A stretch of 64,000 bases of DNA from assembly GCF_003052265.1 (NCBI RefSeq), contig NZ_QANS01000002.1, positions 310,001-374,000 of the forward strand. Direction: 5' to 3'. A model generated the notes under the pieces. The model was not told where the DNA came from. It did no database searches and was given only the letters and a program-made list of their open reading frames with translations. Below, piece by piece: positions 36,404-45,598 of the stretch. The DNA is from Stenotrophobium rhamnosiphilum (GTDB taxonomy: Bacteria; Pseudomonadota; Gammaproteobacteria; Nevskiales; Nevskiaceae). The number at the start of each line of letters is the position of its first letter. Position 1 is the first letter of the stretch. The translations under genes were made by a program, and so were the position numbers.

Positions 36404-36831
36404 ATATAAAAATAGATCGTCAAAAACTCGAAGAGGCTTATAACAACACGGACTATCGCGTCCTGTTGCCACGCAATGCGCTGACCCTTCGCATTGGCGA
36501 GTACGACGCTGCAGCCGAAAGCAGCTTGTTCAAGCACTGCGACATTCAAGAAAGCTGGGCGATCATCACGCCCTGCAATCCGAATTCAGAAAAAACCGAT
36601 GACGACGCCAACCTTGCAGCGCTCACGCGTTTGCGACAGGAACTGGAAGTGGTGGGACTGCGTTATTTCACCGCCATCAATCAAAGCCCGGATGGCGAAT
36701 GGCCAGAGCATGGCTATCTGGTTGCCGACCCTGAACCTGCAAAAGCCAAGGCACTCGGCCGCCGCTATCGTCAGAACGCGTTTGTCAGCGGCACCAAAGG
36801 CGAAGCGCCGAAGTTGATTTGGCTGCTGTAA
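36400..36831 (+). CDS. DUF3293 domain protein
   Basis: A 143-residue protein matching the DUF3293 pattern: a short tyrosine segment (YRVLLPRNALTLRIGEY), WAIITPCNPNSE, NLAALTRLRQELE, PDGEWPEHGYLV and GRRYRQNAFV. It begins at a GTG whose last two bases start the TGA of the hydrolase gene, so translation is coupled. The function of the family is unknown. Confidence 0.8.
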   Translation: MNIKIDRQKLEEAYNNTDYRVLLPRNALTLRIGEYDAAAESSLFKHCDIQESWAIITPCNPNSEKTDDDANLAALTRLRQELEVVGLRYFTAINQSPDGEWPEHGYLVADPEPAKAKALGRRYRQNAFVSGTKGEAPKLIWLL

Positions 36832-36960
36832 AACCCAGCCGTTGCGGCCACTGAATCGCCGCTTCAATTCAAAATATTGGGCCCAATCGCTTTCTTATCT
36901 ATAGCTATCGCCTAAGCTTTAGCCCTTAATAGAGGTTGAAGTTTTTGCGGTAGTTTTGCT

Positions 36961-36996
36961 CTCTGAGCATTCTGATAAAAATTATATAGCTCAGAG
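36961..36996. promoter_or_regulatory. Inverted repeat around an AT-rich promoter-like core
   Basis: CTCTGAGC and GCTCAGAG (perfect 8-bp arms) flank a 20-bp AT-rich spacer that includes TTATAT. It lies 61 bp upstream of the lipoprotein start at 37057 and could be an operator overlapping a -10 element. Confidence 0.4.
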
Positions 36997-37056
36997 ACCA
37001 AACTGCGCGCTCATTCAATAATAAAAGTGGCCGTTTAATCATTGGGGAGATCAAAA

Positions 37057-37518
37057 ATGATAAGAAAAAATTTTGTGCTAGTAGCACTTTTGACTTTAAT
37101 GACCACTGGCTGCGCCACAATTTTTAATGGCCGCACAGAAGCTGTTCAATTTAGAAGCACGCCGGACCAAGCAGATGTGGTCATCTCAAATCGAGCTGGC
37201 GAAATAACGCATAGAGTCACCACGCCAGCCACGGTTACCCTTAACCGTAGCGCCGGCTTTTTCAAACCCGAGATATACACCGCCGTCGTGACAAAACCGG
37301 GCTTTAAACCAGGAATCATTGCCGTGCCTGGCAAGGTCAATAACTGGTATTTCGCCAATTTGGTAATTGGCGGTGTGATTGGGATGTTAATTGTCGATCC
37401 AGCGACAGGCGCCATGTTTAGCTTTTCACCCAGCACCACCGAGGCCAAGCTCACAGCGCTCTCTACAAGCAATCCAGTAGAGACGAATATCCAAGACGAG
37501 CCATTGATAGCGCCTTAG
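37057..37518 (+). CDS. Predicted outer-membrane lipoprotein
   Basis: A 153-residue lipoprotein with a basic N-terminus, a hydrophobic run and lipobox MTTGC, then ATIFNGRTEAVQFRSTPDQADVVI, a PEGA-like carboxypeptidase-fold strand pattern (TPATVTLNR...YTAVVTKPGFKP). One hydrophobic segment (VIGGVIGMLIVDPATGAMF, ~108-126) follows. GGGGAGA precedes the ATG. Similar small lipoproteins are common in proteobacteria; function unknown. The more AT-rich sequence differs from its neighbours. Confidence 0.75.
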   Translation: MIRKNFVLVALLTLMTTGCATIFNGRTEAVQFRSTPDQADVVISNRAGEITHRVTTPATVTLNRSAGFFKPEIYTAVVTKPGFKPGIIAVPGKVNNWYFANLVIGGVIGMLIVDPATGAMFSFSPSTTEAKLTALSTSNPVETNIQDEPLIAP

Positions 37519-37539
37519 CCAACGGATCAGCTCAATGGC

Positions 37540-37983
37540 TTAGACGGTCTCTATCGGCTTGTAGGCTTCAACAAACTCAGGGGGCATGCGCTTGGGCCTG
37601 CCACTCTTCATATCAATACAAACCCACTGCGTGCGACCACGCAGCACGGTTTTGCCATCGCCGACCCGGATGATTTGATAAGCACGCCACATCGTCAGCT
37701 TGGCGTCGCATTCGGCGATCCAGGTTCCCAGCAGTAGCTCGTCGCCCGCAAAGGTTGCGGCAAGGTAGTCAAGCTCGTGACGGCGGGCCACGCAACCAGC
37801 GTTGAGCCGCTCATAGTCGTCAAAACCCAGCTTCAAACTAACGGAATGGCCCCAAGCCACCTGCTCCGCCCAGCGCAGATACTGCACATTATTAGTGTGG
37901 CCGAACTGGTCCAGATGCTCTGGACCTACCGTCACGCGTTCCGTAAATGGGGTTGGAACGTCCCAAGAAATAGTCGTAGTCAT
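37540..37983 (-). CDS. Acyl-CoA thioesterase (hotdog fold, YbgC-like)
   Basis: A 147-residue hotdog protein with the DQFGHTNNVQYLRWAEQVAW helix, the 4-hydroxybenzoyl-CoA thioesterase signature with its catalytic Asp, and later LLLGTWIAECDAKLTMWRAYQI and GRTQWVCID. The ATG at 37983 leaves room for promoters before the divergent suf regulator; an in-frame ATG at 38028 would add 15 residues without clear homology. It probably hydrolyses acyl-CoA esters. Confidence 0.82.
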   Translation of the reverse strand: MTTTISWDVPTPFTERVTVGPEHLDQFGHTNNVQYLRWAEQVAWGHSVSLKLGFDDYERLNAGCVARRHELDYLAATFAGDELLLGTWIAECDAKLTMWRAYQIIRVGDGKTVLRGRTQWVCIDMKSGRPKRMPPEFVEAYKPIETV

Positions 37984-38066
37984 ACCTAAATATGCCGGAA
38001 AATCATTGAGATTGTCGCGTCGCAGCATTACAATTCCAATCAGGACCCATTTAGTCTTGATTGAAC

Positions 38067-38531
38067 ATGCTCAAGCTCGGCAAATTAGCGGATTACGCAA
38101 CGGCACTGATGACCGCGATGGCATCGGCACCGTCGCAGGTGCATACGGCGCAGGGACTGGCTGATCGCACCCATGTGTCCGCACCCACCGCAGCCAAGCT
38201 TTTGAAACTACTGACTAAAGGCGGTCTTGTTGAGTCGCTGCGCGGTGCGCATGGCGGCTATCGCCTGAGCCGCTCGCCTGAGCGCATCACGGTGGCCGAG
38301 ATCATTGGCGCCGTTGAAGGCCCAATCGCCGTCACTGAATGTTCCGAAGATCACAGCGGTTGCAGCATGGAATCCAGCTGCGCCACCAAAACCAACTGGC
38401 GCCTGATCAACCGCGCGATTTATGAAGCGCTGCAAGCTGTGTCACTGGCGCAAATGGCCGCGCCGGCACCGATGCGCCGCCAGGAGTCCCCCATCCATTT
38501 TCATCCAGCCACTTCGCTGGCTGGCAGCTGA
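38067..38531 (+). CDS. Rrf2-family SUF system Fe-S regulator
   Basis: A 154-residue winged-helix repressor. The HTH ([33 protein letters not shown]) and wing ([11 protein letters not shown]) are typical of Rrf2/IscR proteins. Three cysteines ([15 protein letters not shown], ~92-106) would hold an Fe-S cluster. Position as first gene of the suf operon matches the Xanthomonas-type SUF regulator, which senses cluster status and controls suf. It lies 2 bp before sufB. Confidence 0.9.
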   Translation: MLKLGKLADYATALMTAMASAPSQVHTAQGLADRTHVSAPTAAKLLKLLTKGGLVESLRGAHGGYRLSRSPERITVAEIIGAVEGPIAVTECSEDHSGCSMESSCATKTNWRLINRAIYEALQAVSLAQMAAPAPMRRQESPIHFHPATSLAGS

Positions 38532-38533
38532 TC

Positions 38534-39985
38534 ATGTCCACGACCTCACAAGACATCCAAGACATCGTTCGTAAGAGCGAGTACAGCGCCGGTTTCATCA
38601 CCGACGTTCAATCCGACACCGTGCCACCAGGCCTGTCGGAAGACACCATCCGCTTCATCTCCGCAATGAAGAAAGAGCCGCAGTGGCTGCTCGACTGGCG
38701 CCTGAAAGCGTATGCACGCTTCCTGAAAATGAAGGAACCAAAGTGGGCGCATGTGCACTATGCGCCGACGGATCTGCAAAGCATCTCGTATTACTCGCAG
38801 CCGAAGTCGATGAAGGACGGCCCCAAGTCGCTCGATGAAGTCGATCCGAAGTTGCTGGAGACGTACAAGAAGCTCGGCATCCCGCTGCGCGAACAGGAAA
38901 TGCTCGCAGGCGTTGCGGTCGATGTCGTGTTCGACTCCGTTTCTGTTGCCACCACCTTCCGCGAAAAGCTCAAAGAGTCTGGCGTGATCTTCTGCCCGAT
39001 CAGCGAAGCCGTGCGTGAGTACCCAGAGCTGATCCAGAAATATCTCGGCAGCGTTGTGCCGCAAGGCGACAACTATTACGCCGCGCTGAACTCCGCTGTG
39101 TTCACTGACGGCAGCTTCGTCTACATCCCGAAGGGTGTGCGTTGTCCGATGGAACTGAGCACCTACTTCCGCATCAACGAGCGCAACACCGGCCAGTTCG
39201 AGCGCACGCTGATCATTGCCGAAGAAGGCTCGCACGTCAGCTATCTCGAAGGCTGCACCGCACCGCAGCGCGACGAAAACCAATTGCACGCCGCCGTGGT
39301 TGAACTGGTTGCGATGGACGACGCACAGATCAAATACAGCACGGTGCAGAACTGGTATCCGGGCGACGAAAACGGCAAAGGCGGCATCTACAACTTCGTC
39401 ACCAAGCGTGGCGACTGCCGTGGCAAGCGCAGCAAGATTTCGTGGACGCAGGTTGAGACCGGCTCCGCGATCACATGGAAATATCCGAGCTGCGTTTTGC
39501 GCGGTGACGATTCCGTCGGTGAGTTCTACTCGGTAGCAGTGACCCATCATCGTCAGCAGGCCGACACCGGCACCAAGATGATTCACATCGGCAAGAACAC
39601 CAAGTCGACGATTGTCAGCAAAGGTATTGCTGCCGGTCACGGCCAACAAAGCTATCGCGGCCTCGTGCGTATCCAGCAATCGGCTGAAGGCGCACGTAAC
39701 TACACGCAGTGCGACTCGCTGTTGATTGGCGATACCTGCGGCGCGCACACCTTCCCTTACACCGAAGTGCGCAATCCAAGCGCGCATCTCGAACACGAAG
39801 CCACCACTTCCAAAATTGGTGAAGACCAGCTGTTCTATTGCCTGTCGCGCGGCATCAATGCCGAAGACGCCGTGTCGATGATCGTCAACGGCTTCTGCAA
39901 GCAGGTGTTCAAAGAACTGCCGATGGAATTCGCCGTTGAAGCACAGAAACTCCTCTCCGTAACTCTCGAGGGAGCAGTTGGGTGA
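38534..39985 (+). CDS. sufB: Fe-S cluster assembly protein SufB
   Basis: A 483-residue scaffold subunit of SufBCD. Diagnostic blocks include [32 protein letters not shown] (the conserved cysteine), [21 protein letters not shown] and [22 protein letters not shown]. It is followed by a 135-bp gap holding a double-hairpin repeat before sufC, unusual in an operon that is otherwise tightly packed. Confidence 0.97.
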   Translation: MSTTSQDIQDIVRKSEYSAGFITDVQSDTVPPGLSEDTIRFISAMKKEPQWLLDWRLKAYARFLKMKEPKWAHVHYAPTDLQSISYYSQPKSMKDGPKSLDEVDPKLLETYKKLGIPLREQEMLAGVAVDVVFDSVSVATTFREKLKESGVIFCPISEAVREYPELIQKYLGSVVPQGDNYYAALNSAVFTDGSFVYIPKGVRCPMELSTYFRINERNTGQFERTLIIAEEGSHVSYLEGCTAPQRDENQLHAAVVELVAMDDAQIKYSTVQNWYPGDENGKGGIYNFVTKRGDCRGKRSKISWTQVETGSAITWKYPSCVLRGDDSVGEFYSVAVTHHRQQADTGTKMIHIGKNTKSTIVSKGIAAGHGQQSYRGLVRIQQSAEGARNYTQCDSLLIGDTCGAHTFPYTEVRNPSAHLEHEATTSKIGEDQLFYCLSRGINAEDAVSMIVNGFCKQVFKELPMEFAVEAQKLLSVTLEGAVG

Positions 39986-39997
39986 GACGGGGCTTTC

Positions 39998-40058
39998 GTG
40001 AATTGCCTTGAATGGCAATTCACGCCGGCGAACGCCCGCACATGGATGTGCGGGCCGG
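39998..40058. repeat. Double-hairpin dispersed repeat, copy 1
   Basis: Hairpin A is GTGAATTGCC / GGCAATTCAC with loop TTGAAT. Ten bases later hairpin B is GCCCGCACAT / ATGTGCGGGC with loop GG. The same two hairpins in the same order occur, inverted, at 49556-49613. It lies between sufB and sufC. Confidence 0.8.
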
Positions 40059-40120
40059 TGTTTGGAAAATGAACTGAAGTCACGCCAGGGATGGCCTAGC
40101 GAAGTCTTACGAATAGCGAA

Positions 40121-40870
40121 ATGAATATGCTCGAAATCAAAAATTTGCACGCCAGTGTCGAAGGTAAAGACATCCTCAAAGGTATTAATCTCAAGATTAA
40201 TGCTGGCGAAGTCCACGCCATCATGGGCCCTAATGGCTCAGGAAAATCGACGCTCTCCAATGTGCTCGCCGGTCGCGAGGACTACACGATCACTGAAGGC
40301 AGCGTGACATTTGGCGGCAAAGATCTTCTCCAACTGCCCGCCGAGATTCGCGCTTGCGAAGGCATCTTCCTGAGCTTTCAGTATCCGGTCGAAATTCCCG
40401 GCGTCAGCAATATGGTGTTCTTGAAAGCGGCGATCAACGCCAAGCGCAAACATCAAGGCCAGCCAGAAATCGAAGCGGTAGATTTCCTCGCTTGGGTGAA
40501 AGACCGCGTCAAGAAAATGAGCATGGACATCAAGATGCTCCAGCGCGGCGTCAATGAAGGCTTCTCCGGTGGCGAAAAGAAGCGCAACGAAATTCTGCAG
40601 ATGTTGCTGCTGGAACCAAAGCTGATGATTCTCGACGAGACCGACTCCGGTCTCGATATCGACGCACTCAAAATCGTCGCCGAAGGCATCAACACCATGC
40701 GCTCACCTGAGCGCGCGACGCTGCTGGTCACGCACTACCAGCGTCTGCTTGATTACGTGAAACCAGATTTCGTTCATGTGCTCGCTGGCGGCCGCATCAT
40801 CAAGAGCGGCGGACCAGAACTGGCACGTGAGCTTGAAGAAAAAGGCTACGGCTGGCTGGACGCTGCATAA
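40121..40870 (+). CDS. sufC: Fe-S assembly ATPase SufC
   Basis: A 249-residue ABC-type ATPase with Walker A GPNGSGKST, the SufC-specific signature FSGGEKKRNEILQM and Walker B LMILDETDSGLDID. It energises the SufBCD scaffold. Two ATGs (40121, 40127) are possible and neither has a strong ribosome site. Its stop directly abuts the sufD ATG. Confidence 0.97.
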   Translation: MNMLEIKNLHASVEGKDILKGINLKINAGEVHAIMGPNGSGKSTLSNVLAGREDYTITEGSVTFGGKDLLQLPAEIRACEGIFLSFQYPVEIPGVSNMVFLKAAINAKRKHQGQPEIEAVDFLAWVKDRVKKMSMDIKMLQRGVNEGFSGGEKKRNEILQMLLLEPKLMILDETDSGLDIDALKIVAEGINTMRSPERATLLVTHYQRLLDYVKPDFVHVLAGGRIIKSGGPELARELEEKGYGWLDAA

Positions 40871-41926
40871 ATGCTCAACAACATCACCACCGCTCTTGAA
40901 GCGCTACCCGCGCTGCCTGCGCCGCGGCGTGCGGCGCTTGATGCGCTGCTGAAGCAGGGCCTGCCGGGGAAGAAAGATGAAGATTGGCGCCATACCGATC
41001 TTTCCATCCTCGATCAGCTCAGCGCTGCCGACATCGCGCCGAGCGCACTGAACCACGATTATCCGAGCGCCTACGAAGACGGACTCGACGCGCTGAATAC
41101 TGCGCTCTCCGGCGGTACGCAAACCCGTACGCTCGAAGGCAAAGTCGAACTCGACACCGGCCTGCACCAGCGCCTGAAACTCAAAGTCAGCGGCGATGTT
41201 GAACTGGTTCTGCAAGACATCACACCTTCACGCTTTGCGACGTTCTTCGCTGAGATTGAAGTAGCACCCAATTCGCGACTGCGTCTGCTACGCGTACAGC
41301 AGGCAGATTCGCAAGCTCAACGCCTGACTAATCTCAAAATCCTTTTGGCGCGTGATGCGCAGCTGGATGCAGTGACGGTAGATCTCGGCGGCCGCTTCGT
41401 CCGCAACGATCTGTATGTTCACCTCAACGAACCTGGCGCTGGCGTACAACTGTACGGCCTCTATGCACCGACGGGTTCCGAGCACGTCGACAACCACAGC
41501 TGGATCCACCATCGCGCGCCGCATTGCAGCAGCCGTGAATTTTTCCGTGGCGTTGTCTCCGGTTCTGCACGTGCTGTCTTCAACGGCAAGATTTTCGTGC
41601 ATGAGAAGGCGATCAAGACTGACTCCGAAACTCGCGTTGCGAATCTGCTGCTATCGAAAACCGCTGAGGTTTACGCCAAGCCGGAACTCGAGATCTACAA
41701 CGACGACGTTAAATGCGCGCACGGCGCGACTTTCGGTCAGCTCGACGAAGACGCGGTGTACTACCTGCGCGCCCGCGGTCTTGATCGCGATATGGCTCGC
41801 GCGCTGCTGACGCAGGCATTTGCACAGGAAATCATCGAGCACATCAGCAACGATGAACTGCGCGAGAAGATCACGCAGCGTTTTCTTTCACGCCTGCCCC
41901 AAGGCAATACGTCGGGCAAAGCCTAA
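40871..41926 (+). CDS. sufD: Fe-S cluster assembly protein SufD
   Basis: A 351-residue partner of SufB/SufC. The N-terminal GLPGKKDEDWRHTDLSIL, the SREFFRGVVSGSARAVFNGKIFVHE block and the C-terminal CAHGATFGQLDEDAVYYLRARGLD (Cys and His near the SufB interface) identify it. It is shorter than E. coli SufD (423 aa). It starts directly after sufC and overlaps sufS by one base. Confidence 0.95.
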   Translation: MLNNITTALEALPALPAPRRAALDALLKQGLPGKKDEDWRHTDLSILDQLSAADIAPSALNHDYPSAYEDGLDALNTALSGGTQTRTLEGKVELDTGLHQRLKLKVSGDVELVLQDITPSRFATFFAEIEVAPNSRLRLLRVQQADSQAQRLTNLKILLARDAQLDAVTVDLGGRFVRNDLYVHLNEPGAGVQLYGLYAPTGSEHVDNHSWIHHRAPHCSSREFFRGVVSGSARAVFNGKIFVHEKAIKTDSETRVANLLLSKTAEVYAKPELEIYNDDVKCAHGATFGQLDEDAVYYLRARGLDRDMARALLTQAFAQEIIEHISNDELREKITQRFLSRLPQGNTSGKA

Positions 41927-43137
41927 TGAGCGCGCCATTTGATCTGGCGCGCATCCGCGCTGACTTTCCGATTCTGTCGGAGAAGGTGCGCGGCAAACGT
42001 CTCGCTTATCTCGACAACGCGGCGACGACACAGAAACCAGAAGTTGTACTGGCTGCACTCGATCGCTACTACCGCCACCAGAACTCCAACGTGCACCGCG
42101 CCGTGCATGAACTTGCTGAGCGCGCGACCAACGCCTACGAAGGTGCTCGCGACACCATCGCCAGCTTCTTCAACGCAACGCGCGAAGAGATCGTATTCTC
42201 ACGCGGCACGACAGAGAGCATCAACCTCGTCGCACGCTGCTATCTCGCACCACGTATTCAGCCGGGCGACGAAGTACTCGTCACTGCGATGGAGCATCAC
42301 TCCAACATCGTGCCCTGGCAGTTGGTTGGCGCCAAGACGATTGCTGCGCCGGTTAACGACGCAGGCGAACTGATTTTCGAAGAGTGGCTCAAGCTACTCT
42401 CGCCACACACCAAGTTGGTTGCTGTCGGTCATTGCTCCAACTCACTCGGCACCGTGAACCCAATCGAAGACATGATTCGCGAAGCTCACGCTCGCGGCAT
42501 TCCTGTCTTGGTTGATGGCGCGCAATCGATCGCACACATCGCTGTCGACGTGAAAGCACTCGACGTCGATTTCTTCGCCTGCTCCGCACACAAAGCCTAC
42601 GGCCCTACTGGCTTCGGTACGCTCTACGCAAAACGCGAACATCTCGAAGCAATGCAGCCTTGGCATGGTGGCGGTGACATGATCAAGACCGTCGCCTTCA
42701 GCGGCAGTACTTGGAACGATGTGCCGTACAAGTTTGAGGCTGGCACACCGGATATGTCGGGTGCGATTGGTTTCGCCACTGCACTCGATTACATCCGTAG
42801 CATTGGCATCGACGCGATTCATGCACACGAACATGCCGTGCTTGAATACGCCACGCCACGCGTTGCTGAAATTCCCGGCCTGCGTTTGATTGGCACTGCA
42901 CGTAACAAGGGCGGCATCTTGTCCTTCGTCATGGACAACGCGCATCCGCACGATATCGGCTCCATCCTCGATCAGGAAGGCGTTGCGATTCGCACCGGCC
43001 ATCACTGCACGATGCCGCTGATGGAGCGCTTTGGCGTGCCTGCAACTGCGCGCGCTTCGCTTGCTGTGTACAACGGCACTGACGATATCGACCAACTTGT
43101 CGCAGCACTACACAAAGTCCAACGCCTATTCTCATGA
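41926..43137 (+). CDS. sufS: Cysteine desulfurase SufS
   Basis: A 403-residue PLP enzyme that takes sulfur from cysteine for cluster assembly. PLP lysine is in FACSAHKAYGPTG; the catalytic Cys is in RTGHHCTMPLMERFG; a HHSNIVPW block and GSTWNDVPYKFEAGTPD complete the group II pattern. It is translationally coupled to sufD (TAATG). No sufE, sufU or sufT gene follows, so the sulfur acceptor must be encoded elsewhere. Confidence 0.96.
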   Translation: MSAPFDLARIRADFPILSEKVRGKRLAYLDNAATTQKPEVVLAALDRYYRHQNSNVHRAVHELAERATNAYEGARDTIASFFNATREEIVFSRGTTESINLVARCYLAPRIQPGDEVLVTAMEHHSNIVPWQLVGAKTIAAPVNDAGELIFEEWLKLLSPHTKLVAVGHCSNSLGTVNPIEDMIREAHARGIPVLVDGAQSIAHIAVDVKALDVDFFACSAHKAYGPTGFGTLYAKREHLEAMQPWHGGGDMIKTVAFSGSTWNDVPYKFEAGTPDMSGAIGFATALDYIRSIGIDAIHAHEHAVLEYATPRVAEIPGLRLIGTARNKGGILSFVMDNAHPHDIGSILDQEGVAIRTGHHCTMPLMERFGVPATARASLAVYNGTDDIDQLVAALHKVQRLFS

Positions 43138-43901
43138 GCGCGGTACTCGCGGCCAAGTTGTTAGTCTCGCCAGCATTGATTGGACTGGCCAGCCTCGCAG
43201 GTAAACGCTGGGGCCCTAACATCGCAGGACTGATGGGCGGCTTACCGCTAGTCGGTGGCCCTGTAGTTCTGGCCGTGTGGTTGCTGCACGGATCTGAGTA
43301 CGCCACGCAGGTTTCACTGGCCGCGCCGATCGGCGTCTGGGCCACGATGGTCTACTTGCTGGTACTTGGTTTTATCAGCGTGCGCTGGCCTTGGTATAGC
43401 GCCATTCCATTTTCATGGCTGTGCTATCTAATCACCGCGCTGTTGATTGATGCTTCGGGCTTCTCGCAATCACTGGTTCTTGGCATCGCGATTATTCCTG
43501 GACTCTGGATCGCTGCCACGCGCGTGTTACCCAAACCCAAAGCAGCACCGATACCCGCCGCACTTCCGCAAATTGAATTGTTCGCGCGCATGGCTGCCGC
43601 TGCGTTATTGGTGTGGACGCTGACGACGATCTCCGAACACTTGGGAACACATCTCACCGGCGTGTTGGCGGGCGCACCAGTTGCTGCCGTCGTTATTCCT
43701 GCTTTCACTATGGCGAATAGCGGTCGCGATGCGCTGTTGATCACGTTGCGCGGATTTCTCACCGGGCTGATGGGATTTGCAGTGTTCTTTCTGATTCTTG
43801 GCCACAGCATGAGCGCTTTGGGCGCTTGGGCTGTGCTGCCTGCATTATTCGGCGGTGTTGCTGTTGGCTTGTTTGCAACGCATCACGCTAAAAAACATTA
43901 A
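43134..43901 (+). CDS. Duplicated-fold membrane protein of unknown function
   Basis: A 255-residue polytopic protein with about eight helices. The two halves resemble each other: GKRWGPNIAGLMGGLPLVGGPVVL (written in part) aligns with SEHLGTHLTGVLAGAPVAAVVIP, each followed by a helix ending in LVLG/LILG. This is an internal duplication, typical of inverted or tandem repeat transporters. It overlaps sufS by 4 bp, so it is probably cotranscribed with suf. I do not recognise a specific family. Confidence 0.75.
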   Translation: MSAVLAAKLLVSPALIGLASLAGKRWGPNIAGLMGGLPLVGGPVVLAVWLLHGSEYATQVSLAAPIGVWATMVYLLVLGFISVRWPWYSAIPFSWLCYLITALLIDASGFSQSLVLGIAIIPGLWIAATRVLPKPKAAPIPAALPQIELFARMAAAALLVWTLTTISEHLGTHLTGVLAGAPVAAVVIPAFTMANSGRDALLITLRGFLTGLMGFAVFFLILGHSMSALGAWAVLPALFGGVAVGLFATHHAKKH

Positions 43902-45598
43902 GCGGCGCGAAGGTCTTCAATCTGCAGGTCGATACTCTCACGACCCTGCCAACGATTAATCGTTAAGCGATACACCAGCTGCACAAGGCCACGACGCTGC
44001 ATGCGCTCAACGCCGCCAAAATCCATTGCAGCCAAGCTCACGCCGTTCACACGTACTTTATATTTCACGTGCGTTTGCGTCGCGCCAACGAGACGCGCTT
44101 CTTCAATTTCGAACACGCCTTCAAAACGCGGCTCCGGAAAACCCTGACCCCATGGGCCAGCGCGTTCGAGAACTTGAGCCGTTTCGATATGCAGTTCTTT
44201 CGGCGTTAACTCGCCGTCTGTCTCAATCACCTGTTCCAACTGCGCAGGCGCGAGCCATGCACTGCAGATCGCATCGAATGCCGCGCTGAATGTTTCGTAG
44301 TGTTGCTCTGGCAGCGTAAGACCTGCCGCCATGGCATGACCACCGAAGCGTTCAATCATGCCGGGGAATCTTGCATCAACCGCAGCGATGGCATCGCGAA
44401 TATGCAGACCAGGAATTGAACGGCCTGAACCTTTCAACAAGCCGCCTTCTTTTGCGCGTGCAAAGGCAATTGCAGGGCGATGTAGTTTTTCTTTGACGCG
44501 TGAAGCGACGAGGCCGACTACGCCTTCGTGCCAGTCAGCATCGAACAAGCAGACGCCGACATTGCTGCCTTCCTCTGCAACAATCTGCAGCGCCTCATCC
44601 TTCATCTGCGTTTCAATTTCTCGACGCGAACGATTGAGCTTGTCGAGTGTGCGCGCTGATTCTTCAGCGGCAGCTCCGTCCTCACACATCAGGCATTCGA
44701 TGCCGATGCGCATGTCTTCCAGTCGACCTGCCGCATTGATGCGCGGGCCGATGACAAAACCCAGATCAGTTGCTGAAATCTGTGCGGGCGCACGGCCTGC
44801 AGCTTCCAACAACGCCAACATGCCCTGCCGCGCACGGCCTGCACGAATACGCGCAACACCTTGCTGAACGAGAATGCGGTTGTTGTGATCGAGTCGCACA
44901 ACGTCAGCGACAGTGCCGAGTGCGACGAGATCAAGATAGTCCGCCAGATTCAGTTCAGGACGATCAGCGAACCAACCGCTCTCACGCAAGCACGCACGCA
45001 ATGCGAGTAACACGTAGAACATCACGCCAACACCCGCGAGATGTTTGCTCGGGAATGTACAGCCGGGCTGATTCGGATTCACGATGGCGTCAGCTGCTGG
45101 CAATTCAGGTCCGGGCAAATGGTGATCGGTGATTAGCACATCCATGCCCAAAGCTTTTGCGCGTGCAACACCGCTAACGCTGGCGATACCGTTATCCACC
45201 GTCACTAATAATTCTGCGCCCTGCTCTGCTGCGAGGTCCGCCAATGCAGGTGATAAGCCATAGCCCATCAGGAAACGATCTGGCACCACATAACCAACAG
45301 ACTTCGCGCCCATCGCGCGCAGTGCAAGCATTGCCAATGCAGTACTCGTTGCGCCGTCAGCGTCGTAGTCACCCGCAATCACAATCTTGCGTTGACGACG
45401 CAGCGCGTCTTCAAGGAGAGCACACGCCGCATCAATGCCTTTAAGCAAAGATGGCGGAACAAGATTTTTCAATTCGAGCGGGAGATCAGATTCGACTACA
45501 CCGCGTGCAGCGTAGACGCGACGCAACACTGGATGCAGCGTTGCAGGCAGTGCATTGATATCGCCTATGGCGCGCTGACGAATAAGTGGCTGACTCAC
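43898..45598 (-). CDS. recJ: Single-strand DNA exonuclease RecJ
   Basis: A 566-residue DHH-family 5'-3' exonuclease. Motifs: DYDADGATSTALAMLAL, VTVDNGIAS, LITDHHLPG (DHH) and NPNQPGC, then IGPRINAAGRL and, in DHHA1, GGHAMAAGLTL. The GTG at 45598 is preferred: GGAG lies 8 bases upstream, GTGA overlaps the stop of the TauE gene, and the N-terminus then aligns with E. coli RecJ. An ATG at 45631 would overlap that gene by 37 bp. It is convergent with the membrane protein, with a 4-bp overlap. Confidence 0.95.
   Translation of the reverse strand: MSQPLIRQRAIGDINALPATLHPVLRRVYAARGVVESDLPLELKNLVPPSLLKGIDAACALLEDALRRQRKIVIAGDYDADGATSTALAMLALRAMGAKSVGYVVPDRFLMGYGLSPALADLAAEQGAELLVTVDNGIASVSGVARAKALGMDVLITDHHLPGPELPAADAIVNPNQPGCTFPSKHLAGVGVMFYVLLALRACLRESGWFADRPELNLADYLDLVALGTVADVVRLDHNNRILVQQGVARIRAGRARQGMLALLEAAGRAPAQISATDLGFVIGPRINAAGRLEDMRIGIECLMCEDGAAAEESARTLDKLNRSRREIETQMKDEALQIVAEEGSNVGVCLFDADWHEGVVGLVASRVKEKLHRPAIAFARAKEGGLLKGSGRSIPGLHIRDAIAAVDARFPGMIERFGGHAMAAGLTLPEQHYETFSAAFDAICSAWLAPAQLEQVIETDGELTPKELHIETAQVLERAGPWGQGFPEPRFEGVFEIEEARLVGATQTHVKYKVRVNGVSLAAMDFGGVERMQRRGLVQLVYRLTINRWQGRESIDLQIEDLRAA

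Noticed and set aside
38546-40216. A 556-codon minus-strand open frame opposite sufB
   Set aside because: It is the antisense shadow of sufB, whose codon pattern and homology are clear.
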